The notes beneath the pieces were generated by a model, which was not told where the DNA came from, ran no database searches, and was given only the letters and a program-made list of their open reading frames with translations. Both the position numbers and the translations under genes were made by a program. A stretch of DNA of 64,000 bases, taken from NCBI GenBank assembly GCA_031409955.1, contig JANNYF010000158.1, positions 6,820 to 70,819 of the forward strand. Reading direction: 5' to 3'. The DNA is from JAFDVL01 sp031409955 (GTDB lineage Bacteria; Acidobacteriota; Blastocatellia; RBC074). Shown here piece after piece: positions 16,934-26,717 of the stretch (positions are counted from its first letter, which is position 1; every line of letters begins with the position of its first letter).

Positions 16934-17139
16934 GATTGCCTTGTACGATGACGTGATAAAAAGTAAGCGGCGATTGTACTGCAAAAGACCTTTTCTGGTA
17001 AGACGCCCGCGAAGAAAATTGAAGTGAGCGAAACAAATTAAAACGAGCGAGCGAGAAGGGCGAAGGAGAGATTCTGCAACATACTTCTCTTTAGCGCGCG
17101 CGCTCTCCATCCGTCTTTCCTTCTTTCCCTTCCGCCTCT

Positions 17140-19338
17140 TTAGCTTCCGCTGCTTTGCGTTTGTGAGTTCGTGCGTTCGACGTCAATCACGCCGCTTACG
17201 CCTTTGATCGCGCCAATGACGCGTTCCAGATGCTTCACATCTGAAATATCCACCACAACGTCAATCTGGGCGCTGCCGTTATTGAAGATGTCCGTATGCA
17301 CGTCCCGAATGTTGGTCTTGATGCCGGCAATCGCCAGCGTCAAATCGGCCAACATGCCTTGCCGGTCTTCGGTTGTGACCGCCAGCTTGACGGCATAGTT
17401 GGAACTGGTTGTGCCATCGGCGCTAATCCAGTCCACGTCCACGATGCGCTCGCGGTTAATCATTAAGTTGGCAGCATTCTTGCACCGCTGCGCGTGTACC
17501 GCGACGCCTTTGCCCTGGGTAATGTAGCCGATGACAAGTTCGCCGCGAATCGGGCTGCAACAACGGGCGCGATACACCATCACTTCGTCAATGCCTTTGA
17601 CCGAGATGCGGTCTTCGCCCAGGCGGAGCGCGCGCCGGACAACTTCGCCGACCTTTTGCAAGCGCGAGGGTTTGCTGTCTTCCAGCGCGGCGAGTTTTTC
17701 TGGCGGCACAAAGCGCACCAGCACTGTGCGCGGCGCGAGTTTGCCGTAGCCGATGGCGGCGAACATATCTTCGATTTTGTGAAAGCCGTGATCGCTTAAG
17801 ACGCGCGGTAATTGTTCGTCCTCAAGAACCTTTTTGGCTTTGAGCTGCAACCGTGAGGCTTCTTTCTCAAACAGCTTGCGCCCCAAATCTACGGACTTGG
17901 CGCGCTGCTGTTCGGTGAGCCAATGCTTGATTTTATTGCGCGCCCGCGACGTGACGACGAAGTTCAACCAGTCACGGCTCGGATGCTGACTGGGCGACGT
18001 CATGATTTCGACGACTTCACCATTGTGCAATTGGTATTTCAGCGGCACGATGCGCCCGTTGACCTTCGAGCCGGTGCATTGATTGCCGACTTCGGTGTGA
18101 ATCGCGTAGGCAAAATCTATCGGCGTGGCACCGCGCGGCAACTGAATGACTTTGCCTTTTGGCGTGAAGGCGTAGACTTCTTTCGGATATAAGTCGAGCT
18201 TCAAGCCATCCATGAATTCCTGCGAATCGGGGACTTCCTGCTGCCACTCAACCAGATGACGGAGCCATTTGAAGGTCTCGTCTTCGCTCGTGTCTTTTAG
18301 ATTTCCTTCTTTGTACTTCCAGTGCGCGGCGATGCCTTCTTCGGCGACGCGGTGCATTTCTTCCGTACGAATTTGCACTTCAAAGGGCTGGCCTTCATCG
18401 CCGACGACGGACGTATGCAGTGATTGGTAGAGGTTTTCGCGCGGCGTCGCGATGAAATCTTTGATGCGCCCCGGAACCGGATGCCAGTGTTGGTGGATCA
18501 CGCCGAGCGCGGCGTAACAATCGCGCATTTCTTTGGTGATTAAGCGAATCGCCATCAAATCATAGACCTGATCCAGCGTGATCTTTTGCCGCTTCATTTT
18601 CAGGTAGATGCTGTAGAGACGCTTGGTGCGGCCTTCGAGGCGGATGAGTTCAATGCCGGTCTCTGCCAGATATTGCGAGATGCGTGATTTCAGTTCTTCC
18701 AGGAAAGAATCGGAGGCCGAGCGGCGGCGTTCAATGGCTTCCTGCAACTTTTTATAGGCATCCGGTTCGATGTATTTGAAGGAGAGGTCTTCAAGCTCTG
18801 CACGGATTTTTCCCATCCCCAACCGATGCGCGATGGGCGCGTAGACATCCAGCGTTTCCTGCGCGATGCGCTTGCGTTTTTCGGGTGGCAGATGGCTCAG
18901 CGTTCGCATGTTGTGCAGGCGGTCTGCCAATTTGACGATCACGACCCGGAGGTCTTTGACCATCGCCAGCACCATCTTGCGAATACTTTCAGCCTGCTGT
19001 TCTTCTTTGGAAACTTTGCCGAGATTGCTGATTTTGGTGACGCCGTCTACGAGATGAGCGACTTCTTCTCCAAAATATTCTTTGATCGCTTCTGTTGTGG
19101 TGAGCGTATCTTCGACGACGTCGTGCAAAAAGCCCGTGCTGACGGTAGCGACATCCATCTTCATTTCTGCCAGGATGCCGGCGACCGAGAGCGGATGAAT
19201 CAGATAGGGTTCGCCGGATTGTCGCACTTGATCTTTATGTTCGCGCGCCGAAAAGATATACGCCCGGCGAAGCATCTCAAGGTCTCCGTCCGGGTAATAG
19301 CGTCCGACAGTGCGATAGACATCCTCAAAGCGAATCAT
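17140..19338 (-). CDS. rel: Bifunctional (p)ppGpp synthetase/hydrolase
   Basis: A 732-residue long RelA/SpoT homologue that makes and degrades the stringent alarmone. HD hydrolase domain: H48 and HDVVED at 72-77, both intact. Synthetase domain about 235-350 with RIKDFIATPRENLYQSLHTSV. TGS domain about 395-455 (VYAFTPKGKVIQLPRGATPIDFAYA). The zinc-finger-like region has CCSPIRGE; the ACT domain is at about 650-725. Both activities should be present, so it is a Rel/SpoT-type enzyme. It is a single gene starting at ATG 19338 with a bidirectional-looking terminator behind it. Confidence 0.95.
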   Translation of the reverse strand: MIRFEDVYRTVGRYYPDGDLEMLRRAYIFSAREHKDQVRQSGEPYLIHPLSVAGILAEMKMDVATVSTGFLHDVVEDTLTTTEAIKEYFGEEVAHLVDGVTKISNLGKVSKEEQQAESIRKMVLAMVKDLRVVIVKLADRLHNMRTLSHLPPEKRKRIAQETLDVYAPIAHRLGMGKIRAELEDLSFKYIEPDAYKKLQEAIERRRSASDSFLEELKSRISQYLAETGIELIRLEGRTKRLYSIYLKMKRQKITLDQVYDLMAIRLITKEMRDCYAALGVIHQHWHPVPGRIKDFIATPRENLYQSLHTSVVGDEGQPFEVQIRTEEMHRVAEEGIAAHWKYKEGNLKDTSEDETFKWLRHLVEWQQEVPDSQEFMDGLKLDLYPKEVYAFTPKGKVIQLPRGATPIDFAYAIHTEVGNQCTGSKVNGRIVPLKYQLHNGEVVEIMTSPSQHPSRDWLNFVVTSRARNKIKHWLTEQQRAKSVDLGRKLFEKEASRLQLKAKKVLEDEQLPRVLSDHGFHKIEDMFAAIGYGKLAPRTVLVRFVPPEKLAALEDSKPSRLQKVGEVVRRALRLGEDRISVKGIDEVMVYRARCCSPIRGELVIGYITQGKGVAVHAQRCKNAANLMINRERIVDVDWISADGTTSSNYAVKLAVTTEDRQGMLADLTLAIAGIKTNIRDVHTDIFNNGSAQIDVVVDISDVKHLERVIGAIKGVSGVIDVERTNSQTQSSGS

Positions 19339-19389
19339 AGGGCGGTATTATAGCAAGTTCGGGCGGCATTCCATGCAAGAGGAATAAGA

Positions 19390-19424
19390 AAAACAGCCAG
19401 TATCAGATAACCTTGATACTGGCC
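19390..19424 (-). terminator. Rho-independent terminator
   Basis: Arms CCAGTATCA and TGATACTGG (19397-19405 and 19414-19422) with an 8-base loop. Read on the minus strand the stem is followed by CTGTTTTTCTT, so it ends the TPR lipoprotein transcript before the rel gene. A shorter T run on the other side may also allow plus-strand termination. Confidence 0.8.
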
Positions 19425-19456
19425 GCTGGTTTTAATCTGGGATGTGCGCCGAGACT

Positions 19457-20317
19457 TTATTTCTTCTCTTCGGCAGCAGTTTTGGCAGCCGCTTCGGCTT
19501 CGGCTTTGGCTTTGGCTTTGGCGGTCAAATCAATAGCAATTTTGGCTGTTTTTTCAGCTTCGTCACTGAATTTCTTCCGATCCGCTTCGGCGCTGGTGGA
19601 TTTTTGTTTTTCCCGGTAGAGCAGGCTCTTGTAAGAATAGGCTTCGGCGTAATCAGGATTGACCGAGAGCGCCTTTTCGATGTATTCAAAGGCCTTTGCC
19701 AGGCAATCGTCAAATTTGGCTTTGTCTGGCTGATGATAGAAATTGCGGACGTGGAATGGATCCGTCGTGATCTTTGCTTTATCCGCGTAGCGAGTGGTTT
19801 GATCGTATGAGCATTGCCAGTATTTTACGCCGATGGCATAGTACGTCCCCGCTTTAATATCATTCGTAGCGCACTCGCCTTCCGCTCGCTTGAGTAGCCA
19901 ATTCCGGTTTTCCTCCACGTGCTGCAATTCATCGTGAATTGTGGCGATATACCCGATGGCATTGTCCCGAATTTTGCAGTTGCTGCCTGCCAGATCAAGT
20001 GCTTTTGTATATGAGTCCAAAGCTTTCTGGGAAGAGCTTTTACGATCTTCATCAGCCGCTTCGCCGCTTTTGGATCGCTTGTACCAAACAGCTCCGAGGC
20101 AGAGCCAAACATCTGGTTTGTCCGGCATGAACTGGGAAGCGCTCTCGAAAAAAACCATCGCTTCGTCAGTCTTACCCTGATTGTATTTCAGGATGCCCTG
20201 ATTCAATTTGTCTTTTCCGTACACTTGATAAAGGTATCCGCAGCTCGAAGTCGAAAGTGTAATCCCGACCAGCAGAATCAAACTTAGACTTATGGCAAGA
20301 GAACGTGAAACTTTCAT
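19457..20317 (-). CDS. TPR-containing lipoprotein
   Basis: A 286-residue lipoprotein: signal peptide ending STSSC (lipidated C26), then TPR-like helix pairs (for example LNQGILKYNQGKTDEAMVFF and ALSVNPDYAEAYSYKSLLYR) and an alanine/lysine/glutamate-rich C-terminal helix. It is the last gene after tonB-exbB-exbD-exbD on the same strand, 62 bases after the second exbD, so it probably works with that energy-transducing complex at the outer or inner membrane. The exact role is not known. Confidence 0.8.
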   Translation of the reverse strand: MKVSRSLAISLSLILLVGITLSTSSCGYLYQVYGKDKLNQGILKYNQGKTDEAMVFFESASQFMPDKPDVWLCLGAVWYKRSKSGEAADEDRKSSSQKALDSYTKALDLAGSNCKIRDNAIGYIATIHDELQHVEENRNWLLKRAEGECATNDIKAGTYYAIGVKYWQCSYDQTTRYADKAKITTDPFHVRNFYHQPDKAKFDDCLAKAFEYIEKALSVNPDYAEAYSYKSLLYREKQKSTSAEADRKKFSDEAEKTAKIAIDLTAKAKAKAEAEAAAKTAAEEKK

Positions 20318-20379
20318 GATTGGGAAATCTCCCTTGCTAAAAAAATATATATGGTTCTGTGCAAATAGCTGGACGCGCG

Positions 20380-20814
20380 CTAGTCGTCCAGCCCTTCCAA
20401 TTGCAATCCGATGGGTGAGCCGCCAGCTTCCTTAATAACATCAATCATGTCAACCACTTGCCCATAGCGGGTTGCGTTCGGCGCTTTGACGAAGACCGCT
20501 TTGCGATCCGGTGGACGACCATCCAATGCGTTATGCAGCAGCTTGCCCAGGTCCGCCAAATTGGCAGCATCTGTCTGATTTAGCTTGAAGCCACCACTTT
20601 TGGAAACCGAGACGACCAGGGTCAGCGGATCAGGCGGTGGTGGGGTTTGGTTCTCCGGAGGTTTTTCCGGTGCTTTGGTTTCAAATTTATGTGGCTTTTG
20701 TGGGCTGATGACCATGAAAATGATCAATAGCACCAGCAGCACGTCAATTAACGGTGTAACGTTGATGTATGGGACGGCAGTATTTCCACCGCCGCCGCCT
20801 CCTGACATCCCCAT
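20380..20814 (-). CDS. exbD: ExbD/TolR family protein (second copy)
   Basis: A 144-residue ExbD/TolR protein: glycine-rich N-terminus, one membrane segment (about 22-40, VTPLIDVLLVLLIIFMVI) containing the conserved aspartate of the proton path (D in PLIDV), a proline-rich spacer, and a periplasmic domain. ExbD works with ExbB to couple proton flow to TonB. AAGGAG precedes the ATG. It lies 42 bases after the first exbD and shares its membrane motif but not its periplasmic domain. Confidence 0.93.
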   Translation of the reverse strand: MGMSGGGGGGNTAVPYINVTPLIDVLLVLLIIFMVISPQKPHKFETKAPEKPPENQTPPPPDPLTLVVSVSKSGGFKLNQTDAANLADLGKLLHNALDGRPPDRKAVFVKAPNATRYGQVVDMIDVIKEAGGSPIGLQLEGLDD

Positions 20815-20856
20815 AACAAATTCTCCTTCACTCAGAAGAGGGTTTAGTATTGCTGA

Positions 20857-21300
20857 TTATTGTCCCGGCTTCTTCTTGTCAGTGACTAAGCCGACTAATT
20901 CAAACCCACCTTCGCGGATGGAATCCACTACTGCGACGATCTCTTTGTAGGGAACGTTGATTCCGCCCCGAATATAGATCGCCGGTGGATCGCTGGGTTT
21001 TTGCTCTCTTTTGGCTTTTTTCAGGCGCTCAATCAGACGCTCTTTGCCAGATGCCCCTGCGTAAAGTTCCTTCTTGAAATAGTAGTTGCCTACATCAGGA
21101 ATAGAAATCACAATGGCGCTTTCCTTGATGATATCCGGATCAAGGTCTGGATTCAGATTTTTGGGAAGTGTCAACTGGACACCGGATTGTAGCATTGGCG
21201 TAATGACCATAAAAATAATCAATAACACCAACATAACGTCCACCATCGGCGTGACGTTGATTTCTGAGTTATATTGACCTCCCCCTGTACCCATGCCCAT
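20857..21300 (-). CDS. exbD: ExbD/TolR family protein (first copy)
   Basis: A 147-residue ExbD/TolR protein with the membrane motif NVTPMVDVMLVLLIIFMVI (conserved D in MVDV) and a periplasmic domain with GGINVPYKEIVAVVDSIREGGF. It sits between exbB and the second exbD. AAGGAG precedes the ATG. Paired exbD genes downstream of one exbB are common in Acidobacteriota and related phyla; the two may form a heterodimer. Confidence 0.93.
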   Translation of the reverse strand: MGMGTGGGQYNSEINVTPMVDVMLVLLIIFMVITPMLQSGVQLTLPKNLNPDLDPDIIKESAIVISIPDVGNYYFKKELYAGASGKERLIERLKKAKREQKPSDPPAIYIRGGINVPYKEIVAVVDSIREGGFELVGLVTDKKKPGQ

Positions 21301-21360
21301 AGTAGATACTCCTTATCAATAGCAAAATTGAAATTGATGAACCCTTACTTGAATGCAGAT

Positions 21361-21398
21361 GACAAAAGGGAAGAACTGCATGTTACCTCCCTTTTGTC
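21361..21398. other. Hairpin between exbB and first exbD
   Basis: Arms GACAAAAGGGA (21361-21371) and TCCCTTTTGTC (21388-21398) around 16 bases. No T run follows, so it is more likely a stability or attenuation element than a strong terminator. It may set the ratio of ExbB to ExbD. Confidence 0.6.
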
Positions 21399-21438
21399 AT
21401 TCAGCTTTCTAACTTCAAGGAGGATTCATTTTGAATGA

Positions 21439-22167
21439 TTAGCGTTTGCCCCGACGTTTGACAAAGAAGTCAATCAATTCTGCCGAGGAGTTATCCATTT
21501 CTACCGTGAAGTTATCAACCTTACTGGTGAAGTAATTGAAGAACCACACGGCCGGGATCGCTACCAACAGACCAAAAGCCGTAGTAAAAAGGGCTTCAGA
21601 AATACCGCCTGCGATGGCGGCTATCCCCGCTGATTCGGCGTTTCTCATTTCCTGAAAGGCCGTGATGATGCCGACCACCGTACCAAACAATCCTACGAAT
21701 GGTGCGGTTGAACCAATCGTTGCCATCCCGGACAATCCGCGCCGAAATTCCGCTACCTTGATTGCCTCCGCCCTTTGTAATGCTCGTCTTGAGGCCTCGA
21801 CATCCGTGTCATCTCCCGATTGGAATTCCTGCAAACCAGCATTCACGACCATGGCTAAATGGCTCTTCTTGTATTTGTCAGAAATGCTGATGGCTTCGTC
21901 AATTCGCGCGCTTTTGAGTGCTTGCGCAACTTTAGGGGCAAATTCGCGGGATTGGGTCCGAGCCGCGCTGTAGGTCAGATACCTTTCCACGGCGACAGCA
22001 ATTGAATAGATGGACATGATCAGCAAAATAATGTTGACCACAATCGCCAGCCATCCCATTTTGCGGAGCATTCCCATAAGCGAGAAGTCGGCGGCCATAT
22101 TGTCTTCCAAGAGCAACAGACCAAAACTACCCGCCATCATCCAAATTTGGCTAAGTAAAAAAGTCAT
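21439..22167 (-). CDS. exbB: MotA/TolQ/ExbB proton channel
   Basis: A 242-residue ExbB/TolQ protein with three membrane segments (about 30-52, 145-170 and 185-210). The conserved family core is GLSGMATIGSTAPFVGLFGTVVGI and GISEALFTTAFGLLVAIPAV. It forms the proton-conducting pore with ExbD in the inner membrane. GGAGG precedes the ATG at 22167. It is followed by two exbD genes and preceded by tonB 276 bases upstream; that gap shows no gene. Confidence 0.95.
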   Translation of the reverse strand: MTFLLSQIWMMAGSFGLLLLEDNMAADFSLMGMLRKMGWLAIVVNIILLIMSIYSIAVAVERYLTYSAARTQSREFAPKVAQALKSARIDEAISISDKYKKSHLAMVVNAGLQEFQSGDDTDVEASRRALQRAEAIKVAEFRRGLSGMATIGSTAPFVGLFGTVVGIITAFQEMRNAESAGIAAIAGGISEALFTTAFGLLVAIPAVWFFNYFTSKVDNFTVEMDNSSAELIDFFVKRRGKR

Positions 22168-22443
22168 AGCTTTAAAATCCTCCGTTAAAGTCTAAGAGTG
22201 ATAAATTCAACCAGACTTCTCTGCGCTACGTCACCGTAGACACGAGAACTCCGGCAAAGGTTCCAACAGTTCAGGAGTTCTTTAATAGTTGTTCCTGTTG
22301 TGGAGTATTTGTGATAGACAAGGAAGGTAAACGCCGCAAGAACCGAAATCAACTACACGGGGCATTTCCATCCAGAAAAACCGATCCAAAGATCGTTAAC
22401 AGGCAGAGTTTTAGTAGCGACTTCTCCTCTGCCCGAACAATGC

Positions 22444-23214
22444 TTATTGCAATGTAAAATTGAACGTCAAAATGCCTTGAACTTTAACTGGGGTACCGGA
22501 TAGTTCAGTTGGCTTGAACGTCCACTGACGCGCTGCGGCGACTGCCGCTTCTTTCAGCAACGGATGACCGCTTACGGCCTCTGCCGAAATCACTCGGCCT
22601 TCTTCCGAAATAGTAACCGCCACTTGAACCGCACCTTGCGCCCGGGCCGCTTTGGCAATGGCAGGATACGGCGGTTGCGCTTTTCTGATGGCGTTACCTT
22701 GTAATACGCCACCTGAGACCCTTTGGGTCTGAGGTTTGGGCGTTGGAGTTGGAGTCGGAGTTGCAGAAGGTTTCGGCGGTGGCGGCGGTGGCGGCGGTGG
22801 TTCTGAGTCCCCTGTACCTTGGGGGACTCCACCTGGCACTCCACCCGGCACTCCGGTTCCTCCGGGAACGCCCTGACTCACCACGGCTGCAGCCTGAACA
22901 GGCTTCGGTTTCACATCAACAGCTTTGGGAATTTCTTTGGGTGGTGTTTTGGGAGGAACGAAGGCGGTCGCTACTTCGATGGTTTTTTGCACCACCACGA
23001 CTTCTGCCGCAGGTGGCGGTGGCGGTGGCGGTGGCGGTGGCGCGAGCAAGGTGGCAGCATCAGCGCTCTCAGCCAGCGCGGCATTAAACCGCATGATGCT
23101 CCAGATCGCCCCCGCTGTCAGTGCCAGCACATAAAAAATCGTAATCCAGGTGGCGAATTTTCCCGCCCGGTGATTTTTCTTTCCTGATGTTGATTCGACA
23201 AGTGTATCGAACAT
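22444..23214 (-). CDS. tonB: TonB energy-transducing protein
   Basis: A 256-residue TonB protein: cytoplasmic N-terminus, membrane segment at about 24-42 (FATWITIFYVLALTAGAIWS), two long polyproline runs, a GVPGG-type glycine/proline repeat, and a C-terminal TonB domain (about 175-256, YPAIAKAARAQGAVQVAVTI and RQWTFKPTELSGTPV). It carries energy from ExbB/ExbD to outer-membrane receptors such as the one at 32918-35599. GGAGGT precedes the ATG at 23214, which I prefer to the longer frame from 23394. Confidence 0.92.
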   Translation of the reverse strand: MFDTLVESTSGKKNHRAGKFATWITIFYVLALTAGAIWSIMRFNAALAESADAATLLAPPPPPPPPPPAAEVVVVQKTIEVATAFVPPKTPPKEIPKAVDVKPKPVQAAAVVSQGVPGGTGVPGGVPGGVPQGTGDSEPPPPPPPPPKPSATPTPTPTPKPQTQRVSGGVLQGNAIRKAQPPYPAIAKAARAQGAVQVAVTISEEGRVISAEAVSGHPLLKEAAVAAARQWTFKPTELSGTPVKVQGILTFNFTLQ

Positions 23215-23840
23215 TATTTTCTTGACCTCCGTAAGCGGAATGCCGATGGGACAAAGCGATAAAAATTTGCTTTGGACTGTAACGATTTCCAGTTCACCAT
23301 TTTCGAGCGGACACCCGAATAGATAGCAAATGACTTGAAGCGTATGAAATAGAACTTGACCTAAATTTTCCTGATAGCGATCTGAAGTGAGCAAGCTTGC
23401 TGTCAGGCTTTACAAGGTTGAGAATCTCCGACCTTGTCTCGACCAGATACTCAGACAAGCTGGCGAGGTGACGACCACATCATTGCATTTTGTTGTTAGT
23501 GAATCAGGATCATTCTTCCTGAGTAATATTGACCGAGCAATCAAAACTCCGCCAATCAAGTCTTCACAATCTGTACAAAACTTAACTTCTAATTTTGGAT
23601 ACTACCTGAAATTAACTGATGGGTCAGCAACGCGCTGAAGTCTACTATCTGACTCTTACTTAGTCAAGCGCTCGCGGCGTAATTTTGCGGCTCGCGCAAA
23701 TCAAAAGAGAGGGTAAAGTTCAGGATCAGTTTTGGATGAGACAGGAGGTTAGCAAAGCGGGGGGATTGGCAAAAGGCAAGGCGTTTGGACAGGGGTGTTG
23801 CGCGGCTTTTTCCAACCGCGCAACACCCCTGTCGTAAACT
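23215..23840. other. Intergenic region between tonB and secF, no gene seen
   Basis: A 626-base stretch. It must hold the tonB promoter and leader on the minus strand, but no convincing -35/-10 pair was found. An 83-codon plus-strand frame (23387-23638) lacks a ribosome site and any family likeness and is left out. A strong hairpin lies at its left end (23788-23833). Confidence 0.6.
23788..23833 (-). terminator. Strong hairpin after secF
   Basis: Perfect 18-base arms (GACAGGGGTGTTGCGCGG and its complement) around a 10-base loop, seven bases after the secF stop. There is no T run after it on the minus strand, so it may end or stabilise the secDF transcript. Confidence 0.7.
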
Positions 23841-24998
23841 CTACCGACCCGCCGAAGCCGGACGGCTTTTCTTTTTCTTCTTCGTTGGGCGCACCACGTT
23901 TGCCGCCGTGTCCCCAGCGGCCTGCGCTGTGTTAGAGACGGTCTTGGCTGCGTGTGCTACCGCTGTACTGGCAGCGTTGACGGCCCCGCCCTTGCGGTTC
24001 TTCCACCAGTCTTTCAGCGGGCCTTCCCACCACAGCATAAAGGGGCTGGCAATATAGATGGAGGAATAGGTGCCGATGATAATGCCGATGAACAAGCACC
24101 ACGAAAAACTCTTCAGCACTTCGCCGCCAAAAATCACCAACGCAACGACAGTCAAAAACGTCAGACCCGAAGTAATAATCGTGCGCGACAACGTTTGATT
24201 GATCGCTTCGTTCGAGAGTACTTCAAGCGATTCGCGCCGCCGGAAATTCAGCATTTCACGGATGCGATCAAAGATCACAATCGTGTCGTTCATTGAGTAA
24301 CCAACCAATGTCAACAAAGCTGCAATCACCGTCAGATTGATTTCGAGTTGGAAGATGGAGAAGAGTCCCAGCGTCACCAGCACGTCGTGTATGACGGCGA
24401 CGATGGCACCGATGCCGAAGCCCCACGATTTGAACCGAAACGCCACATAGATCAACATGCCGAGGCAGGCAATCAGCGTCACATAAATCGCCCGATTGCG
24501 TAGGTCAGCCCCAACCTGCGGCGCGACCGCCTCTGCGCCAACAATTTGTGCGGACGCATCGCTCATAGACGTCAACGCATCTGCCACTTTCTTTTTCCCA
24601 ATGTCTACGTCTTCGGTCGCCTTGGCCGACGTTTCGGATTCGCCTGCTTTTCGGACGACATTGACGAGATTCGGTAGGCGCACCAGCACTTCATTTTTCG
24701 GCGGCTGCCCAATTGTACTGCCAACCGGTTGCAACACAATCGCTGCGCCGGGAATACCCTGTGTTTCAATTGCTGCGCGCAGCTTCCCTAAATCTGGCTG
24801 AGCGCCAAACTTGACGGTCACGATAGTGCCGCCCTCAAAATCAATGCCCATATTGAAGGGGCGCGTATTCGGATTACCATCCAACGCGCGCCAGGCCACC
24901 GATACTACGCCAGCCAAAATCAGCAACCACGACAAGCCAATGAACAACCATTTCTTGCCGAGAAAGTCGTAATTTGCGTTTTTAAAAATCTCGATCAT
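23841..24998 (-). CDS. secF: Protein translocase subunit SecF
   Basis: A 385-residue SecF with six membrane segments. The periplasmic loop begins FNMGIDFEGGTIVTVKF and the membrane core has GYSMNDTIVIFDRIREML, the SecF signature. A lysine/arginine-rich tail follows (KKKKKSRPA). With SecD it uses the proton gradient to pull proteins through SecYEG. The insert ESETSAKATEDVDIGKKK in the periplasmic loop is longer than usual. It lies 52 bases after secD. Confidence 0.95.
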   Translation of the reverse strand: MIEIFKNANYDFLGKKWLFIGLSWLLILAGVVSVAWRALDGNPNTRPFNMGIDFEGGTIVTVKFGAQPDLGKLRAAIETQGIPGAAIVLQPVGSTIGQPPKNEVLVRLPNLVNVVRKAGESETSAKATEDVDIGKKKVADALTSMSDASAQIVGAEAVAPQVGADLRNRAIYVTLIACLGMLIYVAFRFKSWGFGIGAIVAVIHDVLVTLGLFSIFQLEINLTVIAALLTLVGYSMNDTIVIFDRIREMLNFRRRESLEVLSNEAINQTLSRTIITSGLTFLTVVALVIFGGEVLKSFSWCLFIGIIIGTYSSIYIASPFMLWWEGPLKDWWKNRKGGAVNAASTAVAHAAKTVSNTAQAAGDTAANVVRPTKKKKKSRPASAGR

Positions 24999-25050
24999 AT
25001 TTCAATCCACACCCGGCGTAATGCTGCGGGCGAAAACGTTACTCCGATGC

Positions 25051-26712
25051 TTAAATACTGATGGTTTCGACGCGTCCGCCCTGTCGTGACAACACCCACA
25101 TATACATGGTGCGCGACACGTATATCGCCGTAAATAAATTCGCTAACAACCCAATGACCAGCGTGACGGCAAACCCGCGAATCGGCCCGGTGCCGAACGC
25201 GTACAGGAACAAACACGACACAATCGTCGTCACGTGCGTGTCAATAATCGTCGTCAAAGCTTTGCCGAACCCAATGTCTACGGCGGATGCTACGATTTTG
25301 CCCGCGCGCAATTCTTCGCGGATGCGCTCGAAAATCAGCACGTTGGAGTCCACCGCCATACCAATCAACAGCACCACGCCCGCGATGCCCGGCAGCGTCA
25401 ACGTCGCATTGAAGAGCGCCAGACCTGCCAGCAAGATTACTAAGTTCAGGAACAGCGCGATGACCGCGTTGACGCCGGAGAACTTGTAGTAAAACAGCAT
25501 GAACAAAATCACGAGGGACAATCCAACAATCGAGGCAATGACGCCTTGTCGAATTGAATCCGCACCTAACGACGGGCCAACTGTGCTTTCCTGCAAATAT
25601 TTGATTGTCGCAGGCAAGGCTCCTGACCGCAGCGTCAAGGCCAAGTCTTCTGCGCTTTCCTTCGTGAAGCTCCCGGTAATCTGTCCGCGGTCACGGATTG
25701 CCCCATTTATGGAAGGCGCACTCTTGATCTTTCCATCCAAAACAATGGCTAACAGGTTGCCGATGTTCTTAGTGGTCCATTGCTCGAACTTTTCCGCCGC
25801 GTCGGGCTTCAATTCAAAATCAATTTCATAGCCTCCGCCTTGCGAGCCGGGCCGGGCCGTAGCGTTTCGTAAGTCCAGGCCAGAGACAATCGGAATCTTC
25901 TCGACAATGTGGTAGCCATCACGCGCGGGACGGGGTTCGCCCCCTAAAGACGACCGATCCTCGACTAACTTCAACACTTGCTTGCTCGTGTCTCCCGCAA
26001 TAGCCGCGTTCGCCGCCTCTTCGGTCGGATAAAGTTGCGTTCCTGCCGCAACAGCTTTCAACTCCAATTGCGAATCAACCTTCAATGTCCTTTTGACTCG
26101 TTCGGGATCGTCCACGCCGGGCATCTGCACCAGAATCTGATGATCTTCGTCGCGGCCTTGTCGTTGAATCGTTGGCTCTGCTACGCCCAATCCATTCAAT
26201 CGTTGCTCGATAATTTTCAGCGCCTGCTCGGTCGCTTGATTCTTCAAGAAATTCGCGGCGGAATTGTTCAGCGCAAACGTGATGGTATTGCCACTGGCAG
26301 AAGAAGGCCAATCCGGCCCCAGTATCTGGCTCGTCGTTTTGTCGCGAATTTCAGTATGCTTGCTTGCATCTGCCGTTTCGACCACCACTTGCCCGGTGGC
26401 GGGAGCTTTGACGGAGGTGAAGGCAATCTTTTCCTTCTTGAGCAATTCTTCCGTCTTCTGCCGTTCGATATCCGTGTACGTCTTGAGGTAATCATCGGCT
26501 TGCACCTGCATCACCAGGTGGGTGCCGCCTTTTAGGTCAAGGCCCAGCCGGATATTTTCGCCAAAGTTTTGCTTCCACCGTTTGGGATTGACGAAATCGC
26601 TGGTCGTGGGGGTTGTGCCGGTTGGTTTATTCCAGGGGCCCAACATGATAACCGCACAGAGCAGCGTGAGCGTTGCGATGACGATACCGCGTGTACGAAG
26701 GTTCTTGTTCAT
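25051..26712 (-). CDS. secD: Protein translocase subunit SecD
   Basis: A 553-residue SecD with six membrane segments and a large periplasmic P1 domain. The head motif is RLGLDLKGGTHLVMQV; the membrane core ends LIGMAVDSNVLIFERIREEL, the SecD signature with the conserved aspartate of the proton path. The order yajC-secD-secF is conserved across bacteria, and yajC stops only just upstream (26718). Confidence 0.96.
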   Translation of the reverse strand: MNKNLRTRGIVIATLTLLCAVIMLGPWNKPTGTTPTTSDFVNPKRWKQNFGENIRLGLDLKGGTHLVMQVQADDYLKTYTDIERQKTEELLKKEKIAFTSVKAPATGQVVVETADASKHTEIRDKTTSQILGPDWPSSASGNTITFALNNSAANFLKNQATEQALKIIEQRLNGLGVAEPTIQRQGRDEDHQILVQMPGVDDPERVKRTLKVDSQLELKAVAAGTQLYPTEEAANAAIAGDTSKQVLKLVEDRSSLGGEPRPARDGYHIVEKIPIVSGLDLRNATARPGSQGGGYEIDFELKPDAAEKFEQWTTKNIGNLLAIVLDGKIKSAPSINGAIRDRGQITGSFTKESAEDLALTLRSGALPATIKYLQESTVGPSLGADSIRQGVIASIVGLSLVILFMLFYYKFSGVNAVIALFLNLVILLAGLALFNATLTLPGIAGVVLLIGMAVDSNVLIFERIREELRAGKIVASAVDIGFGKALTTIIDTHVTTIVSCLFLYAFGTGPIRGFAVTLVIGLLANLFTAIYVSRTMYMWVLSRQGGRVETISI

Positions 26713-26717
26713 AAGCT

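Noticed and set aside
23387..23638. 83-codon plus-strand frame in the tonB-secF gap
   Set aside because: No ribosome site, no motif, overlaps the expected tonB leader region.
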